Program-made: the position numbers and the translations under genes | Origin: an uncultured Lachnospiraceae bacterium | GTDB lineage: Bacteria; Bacillota_A; Clostridia; Lachnospirales; Lachnospiraceae | Direction of reading: 5' to 3' | DNA length: 9,835 nt | Assembly: GCA_947564305.1 (NCBI GenBank) | Contig: CANOBT010000187.1 | Span: 1-9,835 of the forward strand | Notes under the pieces: model-generated | Told to the model about the DNA's origin: nothing | Database searches by the model: none | The model's input: the letters and a program-made list of their open reading frames with translations, nothing else | In this document: positions 1-5,728 of the stretch, piece by piece | How positions within the stretch are numbered: position 1 is the stretch's first letter | How the letters are laid out: each line of letters begins with the position of its first letter

Positions 1-1277
1 ACTTTGTTCTGCCGATCCATCTGATCTCAGATTTCAATATGGCCGCCGAAAGGTATATGCTGTTACATGAGTTACAGCACTACAAACACAAGGATACCAT
101 TGCAAGCTGCCTTATGAACCTTATCGGCGTACTGTACTGGTTCAATCCTTTTGTTTGGTATGCATTAAAAGAGATGCGTAATGACAGGGAGGTTGCCTGT
201 GATACTTCTGTCCTGAAACTTCTTGATGAAAGCGACTATAAAGATTATGGCAATACATTGATAAACTTTGCAGAAAAAGTTTCACTCACGCCCTTCCCCT
301 TTGCTGCCGGAATCGGCGGAACTATGAAACAGATGAAGAAAAGGATCATCAATATTTCCTCTTATAAAAAACCTTCTGTCTGGAAAAAGATAAGGGGAGC
401 CGGAATTTTTGCCCTTATTGCGGTTATGCTTTTTGGGCTTACCCCGATGCTGTCCATCTATGCGGCAGAACAAAGTTATTATAAGTGGCACATATCCCCC
501 GAAAAGATTAACCTGCTTGATCTGTCTGCATACTTTGACGGATACGAGGGAAGCTTTGTCTTATACGACCTGAAAAACGACGCATGGAGCATTTATGATA
601 TGGATCATGCCACTTTACGGACAGCGCCAAATTCTACCTATAAAATATATGACGCATTATTCGGACTGGAAGAAGGCATTATCACACCGGAAGATTCTTT
701 CATGGCCTGGAACGGAACCGACTATCCATTTGAAGCATGGAACGCTGATCAGGACTTGTATTCTGCCATGCAGTCCTCCGTCAACTGGTACTTTCAGGAA
801 ATAGACGGACAACTCGGTGCATCCGCCCTCCGTAACTACATAAAAGAAATAGGATATGGAAATGAAGATATAAACCCGGACCTTTCCCTGACTCTGCCGA
901 ATGGGACAGAGGAATACCCAACGGGTGTTTCTTCTTTCTGGATGCAGTCAACACTAAAAATTTCTCCGGTGGAGCAGGTTGAGCTTTTAACGGACCTGTA
1001 TAACAATGACTTTGGCTTTACCCCGGAAAACATAAATGCTCTGAAGGATTCCATCTGCTTTTTTTCCTCTGAAACCGAAAGCTTTTATGGCAAGACCGGA
1101 ACCGGACGGATAAACGAAAATGACATAAACGGCTGGTTTGTTGGCTATATAGAAACCGCTGACAGCACATACTTTTTTGCCACCAACATCCAATCCAAAG
1201 AAAATGCCACCGGCAGTAAGGCGTCGGAAATCTCACTCTCCATCTTATCCGATATGGGTATATGGAAACAATACTAA
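1..1277 (+). CDS. blaR1: BlaR1-type beta-lactam sensor/signal transducer (5' end outside window)
   Basis: Integral-membrane receptor that binds beta-lactams outside the cell and signals through a cytoplasmic zinc protease to inactivate a BlaI/MecI-type repressor. The frame is open from nt 3, so the gene starts upstream; 424 residues are visible, against about 585-600 in characterised BlaR1/MecR1. Numbered from the Met at nt 39, the M56 protease signature HELQH is at 10-14 and the third zinc ligand is probably E51 in NDREVACD. A membrane segment lies around 26-45 and another around 117-140. The C-terminal sensor domain has all penicillin-binding motifs: S199-TYK (acylation serine), S247-V-N and K352-TG. 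All catalytic residues look intact. Its stop overlaps the stop of the facing gene. A blaI gene would be expected upstream, outside the window. A class D beta-lactamase is unlikely because of the HELQH module and the membrane segments. Confidence 0.93.
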   Translation, partial: FVLPIHLISDFNMAAERYMLLHELQHYKHKDTIASCLMNLIGVLYWFNPFVWYALKEMRNDREVACDTSVLKLLDESDYKDYGNTLINFAEKVSLTPFPFAAGIGGTMKQMKKRIINISSYKKPSVWKKIRGAGIFALIAVMLFGLTPMLSIYAAEQSYYKWHISPEKINLLDLSAYFDGYEGSFVLYDLKNDAWSIYDMDHATLRTAPNSTYKIYDALFGLEEGIITPEDSFMAWNGTDYPFEAWNADQDLYSAMQSSVNWYFQEIDGQLGASALRNYIKEIGYGNEDINPDLSLTLPNGTEEYPTGVSSFWMQSTLKISPVEQVELLTDLYNNDFGFTPENINALKDSICFFSSETESFYGKTGTGRINENDINGWFVGYIETADSTYFFATNIQSKENATGSKASEISLSILSDMGIWKQY

Positions 1278-1675
1278 CGTAACATCAAATGACTGCTCTG
1301 ATTATCAAAGTATAGGATAATCTGCTCATCGAACTGTTCTTCTCCGGACAGGATAACTTTCACATAATCCTCATGCCATGAGACCTCCCATATACTGCTG
1401 CGTATGCACCCACCGTCATCCCACAGTTCAAAGTCTGCTTTGGATATTCTTCTTTTGCCCTCATAAAGAATCAGCCTCCCTGAAGCAGAACCAAACGGCC
1501 AATCTGCCTCTCCGACAGCCTGTAAAACCAGTTCATAGGTTCCATCCGGTGAAACAGAAGTATCTACCTTTGTTATTTTGTAATCTGACACATAGACGAT
1601 ACTCCCCCAAAATACAACGGCTATAATAAACACAGCAGCTATAACACCTAATACAACCTTCATTGATTTTTTCAT
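1274..1675 (-). CDS. Small membrane-anchored protein of unknown function, last gene of lipoprotein operon
   Basis: A 133-residue protein with a basic start (MKKSMK), one hydrophobic segment at about residues 7-30, and an extracytoplasmic domain of about 100 residues beginning with a VSPDGTYEL stretch. It has no lipobox Cys, so the helix is likely a permanent anchor or an uncleaved signal. The 'SPDG-Y' opening followed by beta-rich sequence recalls small Firmicutes families of the DUF5412 kind; this is a memory-based resemblance, not a match I could test. It lies 47 bp downstream of the second lipoprotein and is probably co-transcribed with it. A purine-rich AAGAGGGG stands about 14 nt before the ATG, longer than usual spacing. 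Its TAG stop (1276-1274) overlaps the blaR1 TAA stop (1275-1277). No function can be assigned beyond a likely envelope location. Confidence 0.8.
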   Translation of the reverse strand: MKKSMKVVLGVIAAVFIIAVVFWGSIVYVSDYKITKVDTSVSPDGTYELVLQAVGEADWPFGSASGRLILYEGKRRISKADFELWDDGGCIRSSIWEVSWHEDYVKVILSGEEQFDEQIILYFDNQSSHLMLR

Positions 1676-1722
1676 TATTTATTCCGCATCCCCTCTTCTT
1701 TCAACGCCAGACAATGCCATAA

Positions 1723-3039
1723 TCACTTTCCGATAATCCGGTATTGATATTCCGGTATATTTGAAATCCCATCATCCAAAATTTTGTTTCCCATATACTG
1801 AAAACTGCCGTCTTTCGCAAACCTTACGGTAAGCTCATGCGTTATCACTGCATCATCACACAAAATCATGCCGCACACTGCATCCACAGTTAAAGTGACT
1901 GTTCCATCTTTGTTTTCCCGAATATCCGTAACCTCCGGAAAGGAAGTTCCAAAATAAGTAGGGGCATAATTGAAACAGCCCAGTCTTACCCATACATAAG
2001 TCTGCTTTTCTTCGTCAAATACCGCATAATCCTGTATCTGCTCCGCTGTTATAGGAAGATATTCCATAATCAGGCTTTCAAACTCCTCTTTTGGTATCCC
2101 GTCCGGATAATCCTCTGAAGGAAACTTCTGCCGATATTTCATTGCATATAAATATTCATACATCCCATTATAATCCAAACCTTCCATACAGTCTGCATTC
2201 CAATCAGAACATAAAAGATTGTTTCCCTGATAAGCTACGCCAAACACACATTTTTCCGACATTTCCCTGTTTTCCTCTGTTATGGGCTTTACTCTTACCA
2301 TACGGCTCCCATCCACTATTTCAGTAACTTCCGGGTATTCCGGTACGCATAGCTCATAACAGAACCATCCTTTATCCGTAAATCTCCATTCCTTGATCCG
2401 GGTATATGAAATATATGTTATCACAGGCTTATCATCATCGCTCCATGCGGCTTTTGCGGATAAAACATACATATCCTTTCCATCATAAGAGTATTTATAT
2501 CTGCCGATGCCGCCATCGGAATGTATCTCGTAAACGACTGCCGAACCGCCTCTTCCTGCTGTGGCAGCATTTAAAAAATCTTCCAGCTCTTTGTAGTTTT
2601 CCATATTAGAATATACTGCAGTTATTGTAACCGGACGTCCAACGTTTTTCAGTTTTTTCAACATCTGATCTATGACTTCGTCTTCGATGACAACATTGGA
2701 CGCACAGCCTTTCTCTGCATTTTTGTATAGCTCTGATATAAGCTCCATCATTTCTTTGCAATCGTCTTCCGCCTCTTCCCTTTGGCGGACATCTATCGGA
2801 AGATCATAACCTTTTTCCCTTTCCCCGCCGGATAGCATAGAGGAATACCCGAAAGGTGCTTCCGTCTGCCTGTCTGCGTCTGCTTCCCGGTCCGTACTTT
2901 CTGCCTCTTCCTTCTGTTTATTCTCTCCGATTTTGTCAGCATATTCCATTTTCATGTTTTTCCCGCTATTGTTACAGGCACAGAACAGGATAACACATAA
3001 CAACATATTGACCAGTAATATGAATTTCTTCTTCAACAT
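1723..3039 (-). CDS. Predicted lipoprotein, paralogue of the first operon lipoprotein
   Basis: A 438-residue secreted lipoprotein. From the preferred ATG at 3039 it reads MLKKKF, a hydrophobic stretch, then LFCAC with C22 as the probable lipidated Cys; F at -3 is unusual. A charged Glu/Lys-rich linker follows, then a globular domain. An in-frame ATG at 3051 adds four residues but has no usable ribosome site and would overlap the preceding gene by 11 bp; 3039 starts just after that gene's stop. The protein matches the 4641-3319 product along its length: PFGYSSM vs PSGYPFM, EWRFTDKGW vs IWRYTEEGY, NNLLCSDWN vs NNIFLTDWN, and PEVTDIRENKDGTVTL vs PEVVNYTENQDGTITL. Both resemble Clostridia lipoproteins that I recall as DUF6070-like (unverified). 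The function is unknown; the position points to an envelope role under BlaI-type control. Confidence 0.85.
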   Translation of the reverse strand: MLKKKFILLVNMLLCVILFCACNNSGKNMKMEYADKIGENKQKEEAESTDREADADRQTEAPFGYSSMLSGGEREKGYDLPIDVRQREEAEDDCKEMMELISELYKNAEKGCASNVVIEDEVIDQMLKKLKNVGRPVTITAVYSNMENYKELEDFLNAATAGRGGSAVVYEIHSDGGIGRYKYSYDGKDMYVLSAKAAWSDDDKPVITYISYTRIKEWRFTDKGWFCYELCVPEYPEVTEIVDGSRMVRVKPITEENREMSEKCVFGVAYQGNNLLCSDWNADCMEGLDYNGMYEYLYAMKYRQKFPSEDYPDGIPKEEFESLIMEYLPITAEQIQDYAVFDEEKQTYVWVRLGCFNYAPTYFGTSFPEVTDIRENKDGTVTLTVDAVCGMILCDDAVITHELTVRFAKDGSFQYMGNKILDDGISNIPEYQYRIIGK

Positions 3040-3040
3040 C

Positions 3041-3319
3041 CTAATGCCCATCCTCTTCTGCTGTCAAAATACTGACAGGTTCCGAAGTCTCCCCTATGAA
3101 TACTTCGGCGGGATCTCCGGACTCTTCCACAAAACATTCTATTGATTCATCTTCTTTTACCGCTTCCGTACTTTCGATTATGACTGGCCGTTCCCGCACT
3201 TCCTCTGCGTTCTTTTCAGAATCTCTTTTCCCCAAAACAAGACCGCCTATTATAACAATGATTACCGTCAGCACAATAAGGGACTCATACTTTTTTAAAA
3301 GCCATTTCACATCTTCCAC
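3041..3319 (-). CDS. 92-aa single-pass membrane protein between the two lipoproteins
   Basis: Small protein with a basic N-terminus (KWLLKKYES), one strong membrane helix at about residues 14-31 (Ile/Val/Leu with GGLVLG at the end), then a Glu-rich acidic tail of about 60 residues. By the positive-inside rule the tail should face outward. I chose the GTG at 3319: it shares its first base with the TAG stop of the upstream lipoprotein (TAGTG), and GGAGGA at 3333-3328 is 8 nt before it. An upstream ATG at 3349 (102 aa) and a longer frame to 3382 exist but lack a well-placed ribosome site. Its stop is one base before the ATG of the next lipoprotein, so translation of the three genes is probably coupled. 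I recognise no family; a membrane partner of the two lipoproteins is a reasonable guess from position alone. Confidence 0.75.
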   Translation of the reverse strand: MEDVKWLLKKYESLIVLTVIIVIIGGLVLGKRDSEKNAEEVRERPVIIESTEAVKEDESIECFVEESGDPAEVFIGETSEPVSILTAEEDGH

Positions 3320-3333
3320 TATTCTGTTCCTCC
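3317..3333 (-). promoter_or_regulatory. Ribosome binding site deciding a GTG start, coupled to the upstream stop
   Basis: On the minus strand GGAGGA (3333-3328) is followed by 8 nt and then GTG (3319-3317). The TAG stop of the upstream lipoprotein is 3321-3319, so stop and start share one G. The spacing is ideal, and this favours the GTG over the upstream ATG at 3349. The overlap suggests that ribosomes finishing the first lipoprotein re-initiate here. Confidence 0.6.
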
Positions 3334-4641
3334 GTATATCTCTAGCCATTCTTTCTTTGTCAGCCGATCGGAATGCCACCAAATATCATGTTTATCTTCC
3401 AAAGAGAGCATCTGATTCGATACATACTGAAAGCAATCCCCATCCAGTGGACGGATTACTGTCTTATGCGAATACGCCGCAGAAGTATTGCCATTCGGGT
3501 ATACTGCATTGATGATAAGCGTGATTGTCCCATCCTGATTTTCTGTATAATTTACCACTTCCGGATATGGAATGTCGGGATATTCCACCTCATAAAATCC
3601 CCGTGGCCTGTATCCATAAGCTGCCTCCTCTGAAAAATATGTTGTCTTCCGCCAAAGCTCCTCCCTGTCTATATTGAAATGTGCCGCAATGACATTTTCA
3701 AATATATCTTCCGGAATCTGATAAACTGCCCCAACTCCTAAATTTTCATCTGCAATATAAGGGACAGGCTCTCCATACAATAGCGGATAAAAATTGTCAA
3801 ATACATCATAAAAATCCAAATCCCCAAAATCTTTTTCATTCCAATCGGTGAGAAAGATATTGTTTTGTTTATAACCGACTGGCAGGATATACTTCCGGTT
3901 CAATTCTCTGCACTTTTCGTCTAACGGCAATACCCGCAACGCAGTATGCTCCGGTGTATCACTTAGCGTAAGCACATAGTTTTCATCCGAGAAATAGCTT
4001 CCTTCAAAGAGTAAATACCCTTCCTCTGTATATCGCCATATATCAGCCGGATAGCTTACCGTACTTCTGTTCCGGAGGCATCCGTTTCTGTCATATTGGT
4101 AATACCCTCTGACAATATTTACGTTGCCTTCCTCTGTTTTCAAATCAAATTTCCGAAATCCAAAATCTTTCATCACTATGATTGTCAGCGTTGCACTTTT
4201 CTTTTCCTCTACCGCTTTACAAAACTCTATTACCTGTTCTGCTCCCGCCATGTCAACCTGATTTTCGCTGTCAACAGCCACATAGCCATTCTCACCGAGC
4301 CTTGCAATAATACGCCGCAGCGTTTCCAGACTGCTCAATGTGTTTGTTTCTTCTTTATTGCCGGATGGCATAAAGGGATATCCGGAGGGTGTTACTACCG
4401 CTTCATCATAAATGTCACGGTAAACTGCCGCTATGCTCTCCGCGTCATCGAAATCATCTTTACTCGACGGATACACTTCATGTTCCACCGCTGATTTCCT
4501 AATCTCCGATACCTCCGGTAATTCATTGCTGCATCCGGCCGTCATAAGAGCAGCAATGCTAACCATTACAAACAAAAGCAGAATTTTATTCCCTTCCGTC
4601 CAACCAGCTTTCCGGCGCTTCTCTGTTTTTTCCCACAACAT
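3319..4641 (-). CDS. Predicted lipoprotein, first gene of the BlaI-operator-controlled operon
   Basis: A 440-residue predicted lipoprotein. The N-terminus is long and basic (MLWEKTEKRRKAG), followed by a hydrophobic segment at about 20-35 and the lipobox LMTAGC with C37 as the lipidated residue. A PSGYPFMPSG segment lies at 85-94, then a mixed globular domain with an NNIFLTDWN motif and a C-terminal PEVVNYTENQDGTITL repeat-like strand region, all shared with its paralogue two genes downstream. AGGAGG sits 8 nt before the ATG, so the start is secure. It is the first gene of the operon; its promoter about 130 nt upstream carries BlaI/MecI-like operators. It may resemble DUF6070-type lipoproteins (recalled, untested). 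I see no catalytic motif, and no penicillin-binding SxxK/KTG set, so it is not a beta-lactamase. Confidence 0.87.
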   Translation of the reverse strand: MLWEKTEKRRKAGWTEGNKILLLFVMVSIAALMTAGCSNELPEVSEIRKSAVEHEVYPSSKDDFDDAESIAAVYRDIYDEAVVTPSGYPFMPSGNKEETNTLSSLETLRRIIARLGENGYVAVDSENQVDMAGAEQVIEFCKAVEEKKSATLTIIVMKDFGFRKFDLKTEEGNVNIVRGYYQYDRNGCLRNRSTVSYPADIWRYTEEGYLLFEGSYFSDENYVLTLSDTPEHTALRVLPLDEKCRELNRKYILPVGYKQNNIFLTDWNEKDFGDLDFYDVFDNFYPLLYGEPVPYIADENLGVGAVYQIPEDIFENVIAAHFNIDREELWRKTTYFSEEAAYGYRPRGFYEVEYPDIPYPEVVNYTENQDGTITLIINAVYPNGNTSAAYSHKTVIRPLDGDCFQYVSNQMLSLEDKHDIWWHSDRLTKKEWLEIYGGTE

Positions 4642-4735
4642 AGCCTCTTCCTCCTGTCCCTTTTACATCTTCTACCATGCTGACAAGCAAAATCGGATGC
4701 TCCCCTGTACTTTTCACCGAATACTTGTTACAAAT

Positions 4736-4749
4736 ATTACTTATGTAAG
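4736..4749. promoter_or_regulatory. Second BlaI/MecI-like operator, downstream of the transcription start
   Basis: The core at 4738-4747 is TACT-TA-TGTA, one mismatch from the TACA-NN-TGTA signature of BlaI/MecI operators. The dyad extends outward as AAATATTAC / GTAAGATTT with one mismatch. Its centre is about 45 bp (a little over four helical turns) from the promoter operator and falls at about +24 to +37 of the minus-strand transcript, where a bound repressor could block elongation or co-operate with the promoter site. As I recall it, the Bacillus licheniformis bla operator has a very similar ATTACATATGTAAGATTT core. Confidence 0.6.
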
Positions 4750-4768
4750 ATTTTAACCCAAAAAAATA

Positions 4769-4806
4769 TGACTTATAAATATTACACCTGTAATATTTAT
4801 AAGTCA
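4769..4806. promoter_or_regulatory. Perfect 18-2-18 inverted repeat containing a BlaI/MecI-like operator
   Basis: Arms of 18 bp match perfectly around a 2-bp centre (CC, 4787-4788). The core ATTACACCTGTAAT at 4781-4794 contains TACA-NN-TGTA exactly, the signature of BlaI/MecI operators. The core lies between the -35 and -10 boxes of the minus-strand promoter, so binding would exclude RNA polymerase. A dimeric winged-helix repressor such as BlaI is the expected ligand. The extra AT-rich symmetry beyond the usual operator is not explained by BlaI contacts alone. Confidence 0.7.
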
Positions 4807-4807
4807 A
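4779..4807 (-). promoter_or_regulatory. Sigma-A-like promoter of the lipoprotein operon
   Basis: On the minus strand the -35 box TTGACT (4807-4802) is followed by a 17-bp spacer and the -10 box TAATAT (4784-4779). Transcription would start near 4772, giving an untranslated leader of about 130 nt before the ATG at 4641. The spacer is occupied by the TACA-CC-TGTA operator core. Because the region is a palindrome, the + strand carries a weaker mirror promoter, ATGACT (4768-4773), 17 bp, TAATAT (4791-4796). Confidence 0.7.
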
Positions 4808-4868
4808 GTAAAATAAAAAAGTTCTTTAGATGCATCATTCACATAATTTGCTTTTTTGTAAGATTTAT

Positions 4869-5396
4869 CTAAGGGGTACCAGGCTTGCCTGAGGGATTCC
4901 TTAGGACTTTTACATATCTAATTTCCACGCAATCTTTTCCACCGATATTCTGAATAATACTGTCCCCGTTTGCTTGAAAACTCATTGCCTCATAAAATTT
5001 TCTTGCTCTTTGATTTTCTTCCAATACCCATAGATATATTTTTGAAAAACCGTTTTCTTTAAGCCGATTAGATACATGTGAAAACAAGGCGCTTCCATAG
5101 CCTTTTCTAAATTCCCCGGGCAGTACATAAATCGATATAATTTCACCCCAGCCTTTATACTGCTCATCTCTAGCTTCACATATAGATGAAACGGCTACAA
5201 ACTTTCCATTATCGGATATAATATAATCTTCCCAAAAACTTTCATGCTCATTTCCCAGCATGTCTGCCCACCGTTCCAACAGAAGTTCATCTAAATATGA
5301 TTGCGGAATAATCCCTTTGTACCCAATTTTCCAACTCATTGCATAGATGTAACTTGCTTGAACGGCTGTATTCTTTATTATTTTTTCTATATTCAT
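4869..5396 (-). CDS. GNAT-family N-acetyltransferase
   Basis: A 175-residue acetyltransferase using acetyl-CoA; the substrate is not identifiable. The N-terminal pattern SWKIGYKGIIP (21-31) is typical of one GNAT branch. The acetyl-CoA pyrophosphate-binding motif A is VLPGEFRKGYGSAL at 91-104, with the R-x-x-G-x-G element R97-K-G99-Y-G101. Motif B is N128-QRA-RK-F134-Y135, followed by the usual FYEAMSF ending. The length is normal, but the last residues (RNPSGKPGTP) run past where the fold should end and are encoded by DNA with a short inverted repeat CAGGC-TT-GCCTG at 4880-4891, which may mark a junction. GGAGGA lies about 13 nt before the ATG. It is probably the last gene of the metal-efflux operon, though a separate promoter in the degenerate gap upstream cannot be excluded. 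Confidence 0.9.
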   Translation of the reverse strand: MNIEKIIKNTAVQASYIYAMSWKIGYKGIIPQSYLDELLLERWADMLGNEHESFWEDYIISDNGKFVAVSSICEARDEQYKGWGEIISIYVLPGEFRKGYGSALFSHVSNRLKENGFSKIYLWVLEENQRARKFYEAMSFQANGDSIIQNIGGKDCVEIRYVKVLRNPSGKPGTP

Positions 5397-5422
5397 AAGT
5401 CGTTTATTTTCCTCCGCAACTA

Positions 5423-5636
5423 TTATTTCCGTCCCCGCTGCCCCTTCATAACCCTTATCTTCTGTCCATGAATTTTATTGCTCGGCATTGAAGTCCGAAA
5501 ATATCTTCCCGTTGATGCACATTGGGCGGTAACTTCAAAAGCATCTTTTCCGCCTGACACTGTTTTTCTTTCCGTATAACACGACTCACATTAACGAAAA
5601 TGTATGGTATGGCTTATCATTAAATCTTTTTACCAT
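5423..5636 (-). pseudogene. Small zinc-ribbon-like protein gene with an apparent single-base frameshift
   Basis: On the minus strand AAGGAGG (5648-5642) stands 5 nt before an ATG at 5636 that opens MVKRFNDKPYHTFSL and hits TGA at 5588-5586. Skipping one base after codon 15 (A5591) enters a frame that runs 55 codons to TAA at 5425-5423: CESC, then a basic stretch, then QCASTGRYFR and a Lys/Arg-rich tail. CxxC followed about 20 residues later by CxxTGRYFR resembles a zinc ribbon whose fourth Cys has become Thr. The good ribosome site, paired Cys motifs and placement between the ATPase and GNAT genes suggest a real gene that decayed or carries a sequencing indel. I do not recognise the family. 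With the gap repaired it would be about 70 aa. It fills most of the space between the ATPase gene and the acetyltransferase gene, which otherwise has no long ORF. Confidence 0.4.
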
Positions 5637-5646
5637 ATAAGCCTCC

Positions 5647-5706
5647 TTAAAGACGGATGCTTTGTGATGATTTCAATTCTGTTTTGCTATTTATTGAATC
5701 ATTCAT
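5647..5706 (-). CDS. Possible 19-codon small ORF after the ATPase gene
   Basis: An ATG at 5706 opens 19 codons (MNDSINSKTELKSSQSIRL) ending at TAA 5649-5647, which abuts the AAGGAGG of the next small ORF. An AAAGGAG lies about 14 nt upstream, just after the ATPase stop, a long but possible spacing. It may be a real small peptide, a truncated gene start, or chance. The peptide is polar with no membrane segment, and I recognise no family. Confidence 0.2.
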   Translation of the reverse strand: MNDSINSKTELKSSQSIRL

Positions 5707-5728
5707 GCGGCAGCCCCGTTCTCCTTTG

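Noticed and set aside
836..1236. Several 68-72 codon minus-strand ORFs within blaR1
   Set aside because: They are shadows of the strongly supported blaR1 frame with no ribosome sites or domains.
1..1277. Beta-lactamase interpretation of the STYK/SVN/KTG protein
   Set aside because: The same polypeptide carries the HELQH zinc protease and membrane segments of BlaR1; a class D enzyme would have neither.
4586..4807. 73-codon minus-strand ORF upstream of the first lipoprotein
   Set aside because: Its start lies in the promoter palindrome, it overlaps the lipoprotein gene in another frame, and it has no ribosome site before its ATG.
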